Shown here piece by piece: positions 49,778-57,638 of a stretch of DNA of 64,000 nt. The DNA is from a bacterium 1XD42-76 (GTDB taxonomy: Bacteria; Bacillota; Clostridia; Lachnospirales; Lachnospiraceae): the NCBI GenBank assembly GCA_009917545.1, contig QZDW01000006.1, forward strand, positions 1 through 64,000, written 5' to 3'. Every line of letters begins with the position of its first letter. Position 1 is the first letter of the stretch. The notes beneath the pieces were generated by a model, which had not been told where the DNA came from, searched no databases, and worked only from the letters and a program-made list of their open reading frames with translations. A program made the translations under genes and the position numbers.

Positions 49778-49949
49778 CGAAGGATATAAGGACCCGACCG
49801 CCGGAGCAGCAATCGCCAGCGTGAGGCGGCAGGAGAAGCGGCGAAGGAAGGAGGAAAAGCGTGAACAGAAAACAAGCGAGAGCAGCCATGCGAGGGAAAG
49901 CGAAGGGACCGAACTTAAACGACCCCAGGCAGGCGCAGGCAATGCTTGA
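49767..49949 (+). CDS. Small phage protein, N-terminal RNSEGYxDPTAG motif
   Basis: Starts with GTG at 49767, overlapping the VRR-NUC stop. MRNSEGYKDPTAGAAIASVR is a pattern found at the start of many short clostridial phage proteins. The second half is basic and low-complexity, and it overlaps the next gene by 89 bases, so the true end or a frameshift near 49850 is uncertain. Confidence 0.5.
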   Translation: MRNSEGYKDPTAGAAIASVRRQEKRRRKEEKREQKTSESSHARESEGTELKRPQAGAGNA

Positions 49950-50205
49950 AAATTTACCTATTGCCACATTGGTGGCCGGAATTAACAATAGCCTTGATAT
50001 TCTGCAGAAAAGAGGTATACCCATTTCAGACTGGGACCAGAAAAAGCGGGAGCTATACAGGCTTAAGGTTTTCGGCGGCAAGGTTTACTTTTTAGCGGCT
50101 GAGTTAGACAGATCCGAGCAAAAAACGAATAAGGAGAACGAAGCCGATGGATCAGAAAAGCAAGCAGCGGAAAAACGGACAGAGCGAGGACAAGGAAACG
50201 CTTAA
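49861..50205 (+). CDS. Hypothetical phage protein
   Basis: A 114-residue protein with GTG at 49861 after GAAGGAGGAAAAGC. MNRKQARAAMRGKAKGPNLN, then LPIATLVAGINNSLDILQKR and FGGKVYFLAAELDR. It precedes and overlaps the ArpU-like regulator by 59 bases. No known function. Confidence 0.6.
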   Translation: MNRKQARAAMRGKAKGPNLNDPRQAQAMLENLPIATLVAGINNSLDILQKRGIPISDWDQKKRELYRLKVFGGKVYFLAAELDRSEQKTNKENEADGSEKQAAEKRTERGQGNA

Positions 50206-50653
50206 GGAGTATTTAAACCAGTATTACACCGGACGCATTAAGCGGTCACAGCTTGAAAGACGGCTTAAAAATATCCGGGCGGAGATGGATGCCCCTATAG
50301 GCGGCTACGGATATTCTCCGGTAAATTACGGAGGCACAAACAAAGTCGGATCCGGCGCCGCTTCCTTCGTTTACCGCATGAGCGAGATTGAAACCCGGAT
50401 AGAGGACCAAAAAAGCCGGGTAGAAAAAGCACTTTTAAAAGTCATGGATATTATGGACTTTTTGGAGGAAAACAGCACGGAGCGGATGGTATTGGAGCTT
50501 CGCTTTATTGATTGCAAAGGCTGGGCGGCCATTGAGAAGGAGATGCACTTAAGCCGAAGCTCGCTTTTTTCCTACCAGGACAAAGGGCTTGATAAGCTAT
50601 TGACCTATAAGAAAGTACGCCAGATTTTAAGGGAGTATAAAAAAGCAGCTTGA
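50147..50653 (+). CDS. ArpU/RinA-like late-gene transcription regulator
   Basis: A 168-residue protein. After a basic start, the middle coiled coil (YRMSEIETRIEDQKSRVEKA) leads to a sigma-region-4-like helix-turn-helix (MVLELRFIDCKGWAAIEKEM; HLSRSSLFSYQDKGLDKL). Regulators of this type (RinA/ArpU, DUF1492-like) activate phage late operons. It is the last gene before a 700-base non-coding segment with repeats and the packaging genes, exactly where such an activator is expected. Confidence 0.82.
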   Translation: MDQKSKQRKNGQSEDKETLKEYLNQYYTGRIKRSQLERRLKNIRAEMDAPIGGYGYSPVNYGGTNKVGSGAASFVYRMSEIETRIEDQKSRVEKALLKVMDIMDFLEENSTERMVLELRFIDCKGWAAIEKEMHLSRSSLFSYQDKGLDKLLTYKKVRQILREYKKAA

Positions 50654-51357
50654 AATATAAGCCCCCTATGATACCCCCATATAATACCCCCGTATTTTTG
50701 CCCCATTTTTACAAGGCGAATTTTACGAGGGTATTTTATACCCCTTCTTTTGGCACAGCGCAGAGAAAAGCGCACATAGAAACATAGCCCCATACAGCCC
50801 ACAAGCCCAGCATTTACAAGGCTTCGCAAGTTTTTTAAACTTCGGACTCTTTTGGACTATTAAGTGTGCTAATATAGTAGCATGGACACGGAATAAAAAA
50901 GCATACCCCCATATAATAAGCCTATAATAAGCCCTATTTTTAAAGCTATACCCCCATATAGCAGGGCATTATATAGGCTTATTATATTGCATACATACAC
51001 GCACAGCACCACGCCACAGAGCAAGCGCACAAGGGCAAGCACCACAGCCCAGGGCATAGGCGCGCATAGTACCATAGCACAGCATAGCACGAGGCAGGCG
51101 CAGCACAAGCAAGCATTGAAGCAGAGAGAGCAAGGCATACAGCGCCACACCGAAGCAACGCAAGCAAAGAGAGAGGGCGACAGGGCAAGCCCCCGGCTGC
51201 GCTGTTCAGCAAGCCCACCCACGCGGCTGGCAGTAGGTACTTACCAAGCCATATCCGGCCTGCGGGGCGAGGAAGGCCCGGTATTTTTGGCGATAAAATT
51301 GAAAAAAAATTTTGCCTTTCGTTACGTAATGACAGAACCGGAAGGAGGAAACGGGAT
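50654..51357. promoter_or_regulatory. Late control / packaging region with repeats and a T-poor section
   Basis: No supported gene in 700 bases. TACCCCCATATA occurs at 50672-50683, 50904-50915 and 50949-50960, with a variant TACCCCCGTAT at 50685. Opposed ATAATAAGCCTATA and TATAGGCTTATTATAT arms lie around 50913-50930 and 50970-50987. From 51001 to about 51190 the plus strand has only about 8 T in 190 bases. The setting, between a late activator and the terminase genes, suggests late promoter sites and possibly cos/pac; this is inference. Confidence 0.55.
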
Positions 51358-52704
51358 ATGGAACTGGTAAAACGACAGCTTGCAGACCTTAAACCAGCAG
51401 AATACAATCCACGCAAAGCGTTAAAGCCGGGCGACCCGGAGTACCAGCGCATAGCTGCCAGCATAGAAGAATTTGGCTACATTGACCCGATTATCATCAA
51501 CGTAGACAATGCCATCATAGGCGGCCACCAGCGGCGCACGGTTATGCTTGATTTAGGCTATACGGAGGCGGACTGTATTCTGGTTGAGATGGATAAGACC
51601 AGGGAAAAGGCGCTTAATATTGCCTTGAACAAAATAACCGGAGAATGGGACGAGGCAGCCTTAAAAGATTTATTGATAGATTTGGATAAGGCGGACTATA
51701 ACGTGGGCCTTACGGGCTTCGGAGGCGACGAGATCGAAAAGTTATTTGCAGCCGTTGAGCTTACCCAGGAGGCAAACGACGACGGCTACGATCCGGACAA
51801 GAAGCTGAAGGAGCTTAAGGAGGTTCGGACGCGCCCCGGTGATATCTGGCAGATGGGAAACCACCGGCTCATGTGCGGGGACGCTACGGACATTTCAGAC
51901 GTTGAGCGGCTGATGGAGGGAGCCACGGCGGACCTTATCATCACCGACCCGCCTTATAACGTAGATTACGAAACCAAAGACAAGAGCCTGGAGCGTTCCT
52001 ATAATCGGAACCGCACCCGGACAAATAACGAGATCCAGAACGACCGGATGAGTAACGACGCCTTTTACAGTTTCTTGTATAAGGCGTTTTGTAATTTCAA
52101 CGAAGCAGCCCGCCCCGGCTGTTCGGTTTATATATTCCACGCAGACAGCGAGGGTATAAACTTCCGAACCGCCATGAAGGAGTCGGGCTTTTACCAGGCG
52201 CAGACGTTGATCTGGGAGAAAAACCAGTTTGTTATAGGCCGCCAGGATTACCACTGGCGCCACGAGCCGATCTTATACGGTTGGAAGGAGGGCGGCGGTC
52301 ATTACTTCGGCGGAGGACGCGGACAAGATACCGTTTTCATAGGAGATGATATAGACTTTTCAGCTATGAAGAAAGCGGAGCTTGTAGCCTACATTGAGGG
52401 CATCCGGGAGCGCCTGCAGGAGAACACGTCGGTCTTGTACGAAAAGAAGCCAGCCCGGAGCGATATGCACCCGACCATGAAGCCCGTGGCGCTTTTCGGC
52501 CGGCTTATTACAAATAGCAGCAAGTACGGCGACACGGTCGCTGACTTTTTCGGAGGGAGCGGCACGACGCTGATCGCTTGCGAACAGCTTAACCGCAGCG
52601 CATACCTTATGGAGCTTAACGAAAAGTACTGCGATATTATTATAGACCGTTGGGAAGAATACACCGGCCAGAAGGCCGTAAGAGTGAGGGAGGGCGAAGC
52701 ATAA
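51358..52704 (+). CDS. ParB-domain DNA methyltransferase
   Basis: A 448-residue fusion. Residues 1-120 are a ParB/Srx-type domain (YNPRKALKPGDPEYQRIAAS; IEEFGYIDPIIINVDNAI; IGGHQRRTVMLDLGY). Residues 150-440 form an N6/N4 methylase with catalytic DPPYNVDYETKD near 196 and SAM motif FFGGSGTTLIACEQLNRSAY near 397. The ATG follows AAGGAGGAAACGGGAT. Such proteins often sit next to terminase genes; protection or marking of packaged DNA is a likely role. Confidence 0.9.
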   Translation: MELVKRQLADLKPAEYNPRKALKPGDPEYQRIAASIEEFGYIDPIIINVDNAIIGGHQRRTVMLDLGYTEADCILVEMDKTREKALNIALNKITGEWDEAALKDLLIDLDKADYNVGLTGFGGDEIEKLFAAVELTQEANDDGYDPDKKLKELKEVRTRPGDIWQMGNHRLMCGDATDISDVERLMEGATADLIITDPPYNVDYETKDKSLERSYNRNRTRTNNEIQNDRMSNDAFYSFLYKAFCNFNEAARPGCSVYIFHADSEGINFRTAMKESGFYQAQTLIWEKNQFVIGRQDYHWRHEPILYGWKEGGGHYFGGGRGQDTVFIGDDIDFSAMKKAELVAYIEGIRERLQENTSVLYEKKPARSDMHPTMKPVALFGRLITNSSKYGDTVADFFGGSGTTLIACEQLNRSAYLMELNEKYCDIIIDRWEEYTGQKAVRVREGEA

Positions 52705-53270
52705 TGGCAGAAGAAAAAGCAAGCGGCGGCCAGTTCGTAAAGGTTGAGATCATAGCCCAGATTTTCGGAGTTTCCGTCCGCAGGGTGCAGCAGCTTACCC
52801 AGGAGGGAATCATAAAGACGGACGAGGTCCCAGGAGAGGGCAGGCGTTACGAGCTTGTACCGACCATAAAAACATATATTCAGTATTTGTCCGACAAGGC
52901 ATACGGCAAGGGCAAGTCCGAAAAGGAAACGGAGTTAAGGCAGCAGAAGCTGGAGGCAGAAATCGCCTTGAAGGAAAGCCAGGGCGAGATGCACCGCATG
53001 AAAGCGGAGATCGCCGCCGGGAAATATATAGACGTTGACGAAGTAGCCTTAGACTATCAAAAGTTTTTTGTTTCTTTTAAGAGGTTCGCCCTGGGCATAC
53101 CGTCCCGGCTTGTAAGTATGATCAGCGACAGCCTGGAGCCGTTGGAGGCCCGGCGCGTTGAGAAGGAGATGAGCGCGGAAGTAAAGCGTATGCTTCGGGC
53201 TTTTGTTGTTTCCGGGTACACACCGGAACCGGGGGAAGAAAAGCCAGGGAAGAAACGTGCAAAAACCTAA
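52704..53270 (+). CDS. Terminase small subunit (Nu1-like)
   Basis: The ATG at 52704 overlaps the methylase TAA and gives 188 residues. The N-terminal winged helix (AQIFGVSVRRVQQLTQEGII) resembles the DNA-recognition domain of lambda Nu1. Then a coiled coil (ETELRQQKLEAEIALKESQG) follows. It should recognise the packaging site and recruit the large subunit encoded next. Confidence 0.82.
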   Translation: MAEEKASGGQFVKVEIIAQIFGVSVRRVQQLTQEGIIKTDEVPGEGRRYELVPTIKTYIQYLSDKAYGKGKSEKETELRQQKLEAEIALKESQGEMHRMKAEIAAGKYIDVDEVALDYQKFFVSFKRFALGIPSRLVSMISDSLEPLEARRVEKEMSAEVKRMLRAFVVSGYTPEPGEEKPGKKRAKT

Positions 53271-55173
53271 ACAGTTACGCATAAGGAAGCACCAGTGCAA
53301 GCCATACCAGAAAGCCGCGCTTGAATACTTGAACCCCCCGGAAGATATGAAAGTATCCGAGTGGGCGGAGCGATACCGGACGCTTGACAGCAAGACCAGC
53401 GCGGAGCCAGGGCCATGGAATAATAGCCGGACGCCTTACCTTGTAGAGATTATGGACGAGCTTCTGAACTACGAAACGGAAGAAATAATTTTTTGCAAGT
53501 GTACGCAGGTAGGAGGGACGGAAGTAGAACTTAATATGTTAGGCTACGCCGCCCAGCAGGACCCGGCGCCCGTAGAAGTTGTATACCCTACGGAAACCCT
53601 GGCGAACAGCATATCAGAAAAACGAATAAAGCCCATGATTGAGAACACGCCGACGCTATACCAGAAGTACGACAGAAACAGCGGCAACCTGGAGCTTGAC
53701 TTTGATGATATGTTTATAAAACTTGTTTGGAGTAACAGCCCTTCCGGGCTTGCTTCCTTCGCCATGAAATACCTTTTTCTTGACGAGGTCGACAAGTACC
53801 CAGGAGCCAGCAAGAAAGAGGCGGACCCGATCAGCCTGGCAAAAGAGCGTACAAAGACTTTCCGAAACAGCAAGGTCTATATAACCAGCACCCCGACCAT
53901 AAGGACGAACCACATCTGGAAGGCCAAGGAAGGAGCAGACGCGGAAAAGCATTACTTCATACCTTGCCCGCATTGTGGCGAGTTTATAGAGCTTCGCTTT
54001 GACAACCTTAAGTGGCCCGGAAAAGATAAGGACCTTGTGGACGCATACGGCGAGGATGCCATAAAGGAGAAGCTGGGAGCGTTTGAGCCTATAGACGACT
54101 CGGAGGGCTTAAGCGACGCAGACCGGGCAGAGTTTGCCTTTTACGTTTGCCAGGAGTGCGGATGCGTTATCACCGACGCCCAGAAGCAGCAGGCAGTAAA
54201 GAAGGGCCACTGGGAGGTCGTAAGACAAACAACCCGCTTTGTAAAAAAGGTTTGTTTCTGGATAAATACGCTTTATAGCCCCTTCGTCCGGTTTTCAGAA
54301 ATTGCGAAGGAGTTTATGGACAGCAAGGCGGATCCGGAGAAGCTACAAAACTTCGTAAATTCCTGGCTTGCGGAGCCGTGGGAAGATACCAAGCTAAAGA
54401 CCAGCAAGGACCTTGTTATGGAGCGGCAGACGGAGCTTACAGAGTTTACCGTGCCGGATTGGGCGAAGCTGCTTACCGCAGGCGTAGACGTACAGGAAAA
54501 CAGCGTTTACTGGACCATAAGAGCCTGGGGCGACTTCTTAACAAGCCAGAACGTAGCACACGGCCAGGCTTACAGCTTTAAAGAGATTGAGCAGATCATG
54601 AACCTTGAATATAGGACGGAGTCCGGAGCCGTTGCAATAGTAAACCTATGCCTCATGGACTCCGGCTACGAGGCCGACTCCGTATACGACTTTTGCGCTT
54701 TGAACGCAGAATGGGCGAAGCCGGCCAAAGGCTCCAGCAACCCCATGCAGAGCCATTTTAAGCTGAGTACCGTCAATAAGGACGCTTCCAAGGCTTACGG
54801 AATGGACCTTGTTATCGTTGACGGAGGCAAGTATAAGGACATGATCGCCAGCAGGATGCACCGGAAGAACGGCAGCGGAAGCTGGATGGTATACAAGGGC
54901 TGCGACGAGGAATACGCCGAGCAGGTAACGGCAGAGCATAAAATCCTTGTTAAGAACGGAAACAGCAAGCCACGGCTTGAATGGGTGCCGAAGCATAGCC
55001 ACGCGGACAACCATTATTTAGACGCGGAAGTCTACGCCATGGCGGCAGCAGATACCCTGGGCGTCCGTATGCTTCACTTGCAGAACATACAGGAGGAACC
55101 GCAGGAGCCGAAGAAAGAGCAGTACACACCGGAGGAAGAATGGATAAACCAGAACGAAGGCTGGCTACAGTAG
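53257..55173 (+). CDS. Terminase large subunit (lambda GpA family)
   Basis: Start GTG 53257 after AGGGAAGAAAC, 638 residues. MKVSEWAERYRTLDSKTSAE at the N-terminus and CKCTQVGGTEVELNMLGYAA (Walker A-like region) are typical of GpA, as are FLDEVDKYPGASKKEADPIS (Walker B) and a zinc pair in YFIPCPHCGEFIELRF. The C-terminal nuclease part starts near residue 410 (LTAGVDVQENSVYWTIRAWG). It is the ATP-driven packaging motor. Confidence 0.92.
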   Translation: MQKPKQLRIRKHQCKPYQKAALEYLNPPEDMKVSEWAERYRTLDSKTSAEPGPWNNSRTPYLVEIMDELLNYETEEIIFCKCTQVGGTEVELNMLGYAAQQDPAPVEVVYPTETLANSISEKRIKPMIENTPTLYQKYDRNSGNLELDFDDMFIKLVWSNSPSGLASFAMKYLFLDEVDKYPGASKKEADPISLAKERTKTFRNSKVYITSTPTIRTNHIWKAKEGADAEKHYFIPCPHCGEFIELRFDNLKWPGKDKDLVDAYGEDAIKEKLGAFEPIDDSEGLSDADRAEFAFYVCQECGCVITDAQKQQAVKKGHWEVVRQTTRFVKKVCFWINTLYSPFVRFSEIAKEFMDSKADPEKLQNFVNSWLAEPWEDTKLKTSKDLVMERQTELTEFTVPDWAKLLTAGVDVQENSVYWTIRAWGDFLTSQNVAHGQAYSFKEIEQIMNLEYRTESGAVAIVNLCLMDSGYEADSVYDFCALNAEWAKPAKGSSNPMQSHFKLSTVNKDASKAYGMDLVIVDGGKYKDMIASRMHRKNGSGSWMVYKGCDEEYAEQVTAEHKILVKNGNSKPRLEWVPKHSHADNHYLDAEVYAMAAADTLGVRMLHLQNIQEEPQEPKKEQYTPEEEWINQNEGWLQ

Positions 55174-55188
55174 GAAGGAGGGAACCGG

Positions 55189-55410
55189 GTGGACGAACAG
55201 ATGACAGCGCAGGAAATGCTTACCGAAGTAAATAACGCTATTTACGCTATATGCGTAGGCGGGCAAAGTTACAAGATAGGCTCCCGGCAGCTTAACCGGG
55301 CAGACCTTAACACATTATACAAGATTAAGAACGACCTTATGGCACAGGTCGCAGGAAGTACGCCGGGCTTTTTGGACGATTGCTACGTCGCAGTATTTGA
55401 CCGGAGATAG
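55189..55410 (+). CDS. Head-tail joining protein, gpW/DUF6148-like
   Basis: A 73-residue protein, GTG start after GGAAGGAGGGAACC. AICVGGQSYKIGSRQLNRAD and LNTLYKIKNDL match the small W-like head completion proteins that follow terminase in lambda-type phages. Encoded between terminase and portal. Confidence 0.75.
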   Translation: MDEQMTAQEMLTEVNNAIYAICVGGQSYKIGSRQLNRADLNTLYKIKNDLMAQVAGSTPGFLDDCYVAVFDRR

Positions 55411-55421
55411 GAGGGAAAGAA

Positions 55422-57071
55422 GTGGGAAACGTATTAGACAATATTATCGGCTTTATTTCCCCAGCAGCCGGAGCCAGGCGGGAAGCCTGGAGGCAGTACC
55501 TGGACGAACAACGCCACTATGACGCCGGAGGCTACGACAGGCTTAACGCCGGATGGGTGGCCTATAACCAGAGCGCAGAGCAAACGGACCGCTACAGCCG
55601 GGACACCATAAGAGCCAGGGCCAGGGACTTAGAGCGAAACAGCGACATGGCCAACAGCGTGATCGGGGCATACCGCCGGAACGTAGTAGGCCACGGCTAC
55701 ACGCTTCGGGCAAGGACCAGCAATGAAACGCTTAATAAGCAGATACAGGAAGCCTGGATAGAATGGTGCAAGCGTAAAAATTGCGACGTAACCGAAACGC
55801 AGAGCTTCAACCAGATGCTTAGAATGGCAGAGCGCCGGAAGAAAGTAGACGGAGGAATCCTTTTTAAGAAGTGCTACACCAGCGGCGGCCTGCTGCCCTT
55901 TAAGTTGCAGGCGTTGGAGGTTGACGAGCTGGACACCGGGCGGGCAGCACCGCACAACCCGAAGCACCGGGTGGTCGGAGGAATTGAGCTTAACACCTAT
56001 AACAAGCCTATGGGCTATTGGATCCGCCAGTATAACGTAGACGGCTTCGGGCAGATTGAACCCGTATATGTTCCGGCAAAAGATGTTATTTTCTATTTCA
56101 CGAAAGACCGCCCTTCCCAGGTTCGGGAGATGAGCGACCTGGCCCCGACCATTACCAGGGTAAGGGACGCGAATGAGTTTATGACAGCGGTAAGCGTAAA
56201 GGAGCGTATAGCGGCCTGCCTTGCCGTTTTCGTAAAGAAGATTATACCGACAACCGGGAATTTTGCCAGGGGCGTGGGAGTAAACGACGGAAGGCCCCGC
56301 GAGGACTACGACGGAAAAAGGATAAGCCCCGGCATGATAAAGGAGCTTAACGCAGGGGACGAGATCCAGGTCGTAAACCCGACCGGCCAGGCCACCGACG
56401 CCGCAAGCTATATCAAGCTGCAGCAGCGCTTGATCGGAGCGGGCCAGGGCTTAAGCTACGAAGCTACCAGCCGGGACATGAGCCAGAGCAACTACAGCAG
56501 CGCAAGACAGGGAATCATTGAGGACGGCCAGACCTACATAGAGGACATAGAGCTGCTAAAGGAAGTAGTTATGGACGAGGTATACGAAACCTTCATAATT
56601 TCCGGCGTTCTTTCCGGCCTATTTCATATTCCTGGCTTTTGGGAAGATAAGCAGAAATATTTTAAGCACGAATGGGTGGCAGCACCGAAGCCGTGGATCG
56701 ACCCGGCGAAGGAAGCGACCGCAACAAAGATCGCGCTGCAGACCGGACAAAAGACCTATCAGCAGGTCGCAGCGGAGAACGGCAAGGACTGGAAAGAGCA
56801 GATAGACGAAACCGTCGCTGTTTTAGAATACGCCAGAAGTAAAGGCATTGAGATGGGAGGTGTTATATTTGACAGAACCGAAGCAGAACTTACACCTGCA
56901 GACGAGCAGCAGGATCCGGAGCCGGGCGCAGCTTCCGACGGACCTACTGACCAGGGCGGAGGAAACCAGCCCCCAGGGCAGCAGCCAGGGAGCCAGCAGC
57001 AGGACGGGGACCAGCCGGCCGCAGACGGCGGAGAGGGACAGCAGGAAGGAAAACCAGATAAGGGCATTTAG
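55422..57071 (+). CDS. Portal protein (lambda type)
   Basis: A 549-residue protein. The N-terminal AWRQYLDEQRHYDAGGYDRL and ARARDLERNSDMANSVIGAY are characteristic of lambda-type portals. LQALEVDELDTGRAAP and GYWIRQYNVDGFGQIEPVYV lie in the stem/clip region. The last 80 residues are low-complexity, rich in Gln, Pro and Gly. It forms the head vertex ring. The start follows TAGGAGGGAAAGAA. Confidence 0.9.
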   Translation: MGNVLDNIIGFISPAAGARREAWRQYLDEQRHYDAGGYDRLNAGWVAYNQSAEQTDRYSRDTIRARARDLERNSDMANSVIGAYRRNVVGHGYTLRARTSNETLNKQIQEAWIEWCKRKNCDVTETQSFNQMLRMAERRKKVDGGILFKKCYTSGGLLPFKLQALEVDELDTGRAAPHNPKHRVVGGIELNTYNKPMGYWIRQYNVDGFGQIEPVYVPAKDVIFYFTKDRPSQVREMSDLAPTITRVRDANEFMTAVSVKERIAACLAVFVKKIIPTTGNFARGVGVNDGRPREDYDGKRISPGMIKELNAGDEIQVVNPTGQATDAASYIKLQQRLIGAGQGLSYEATSRDMSQSNYSSARQGIIEDGQTYIEDIELLKEVVMDEVYETFIISGVLSGLFHIPGFWEDKQKYFKHEWVAAPKPWIDPAKEATATKIALQTGQKTYQQVAAENGKDWKEQIDETVAVLEYARSKGIEMGGVIFDRTEAELTPADEQQDPEPGAASDGPTDQGGGNQPPGQQPGSQQQDGDQPAADGGEGQQEGKPDKGI

Positions 57072-57090
57072 TTCGGCAACGATCCGGGCT

Positions 57091-57624
57091 ATGGAAGGAG
57101 AAGGGAATGAACGAAAGTTCATTCTTTCGTTTTCTTCGGAAGAACCCTACGAGCGTTACTGGGGCAAGGAGATTTTAGACCATAACCCGGCAGCCGTTGA
57201 CCTTACCAGGCTTAACACAATAGGAGTCCTTCTTTTTAACCATAACCGGGATAAGGTTATAGGCAAGATTAACCGCGCCTGGATTGAAAACCAGCGCGGC
57301 ATGGCTGAGGTAGAATTTGACGACGACGCGGAAAGCGAGGTTATCTTTCAGAAGGTAAAGAGCGGAACCCTTAAGGGCGTTTCCACCGGATACCGGATCG
57401 GAGTGATTGAGGAAGTCATGGCGAATAAGGTAAGCACCGACGGAAGATTTAACGGCCCTTGCGACGTCGCAAGACAATGGATGCCCTACGAGATAAGCAT
57501 AGTAAGCGTCCCGGCAGACGCTACCGTGGGAGTAGGGAGGGACCTGGGAGAGAGCAGCCCCCAGCGTCCGGAAACTTTAACTTGTTTTGAAGCACAACTT
57601 CAAATAAACAAAAACAGAAAATAG
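57091..57624 (+). CDS. Prohead protease (HK97/S78-like)
   Basis: The conserved region reads RKFILSFSSEEPYERYWGKE, then NTIGVLLFNHNRDKVIGKIN, GTLKGVSTGYRIGV and YEISIVSVPADATVGVG, a capsid maturation protease. The ATG at 57091 lacks a ribosome site. The same frame upstream (QIRAFSSATIR) still looks like family sequence, and AAGGA lies 7 bases before an ATA codon (57058), so the real start may be upstream and non-AUG or coupled to the portal end. The protein cleaves scaffold during capsid maturation. Confidence 0.75.
   Translation: MEGEGNERKFILSFSSEEPYERYWGKEILDHNPAAVDLTRLNTIGVLLFNHNRDKVIGKINRAWIENQRGMAEVEFDDDAESEVIFQKVKSGTLKGVSTGYRIGVIEEVMANKVSTDGRFNGPCDVARQWMPYEISIVSVPADATVGVGRDLGESSPQRPETLTCFEAQLQINKNRK
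57459..57472. repeat. 14-bp palindrome TTGCGACGTCGCAA, site 3 of 3
   Basis: Lies inside the prohead protease gene (codons CDVAR). Identical to sites at 34529 and 49320, which are in other frames or non-coding. Confidence 0.6.
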
Positions 57625-57638
57625 GAGGTACAGAGAGA

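Noticed and set aside
50987-51370. 127-codon plus-strand frame in the late control region
   Set aside because: Its product is low-complexity (His, Thr, Gln, Arg), a by-product of the T-depleted DNA, it has no ribosome site, and it runs into the methylase start.
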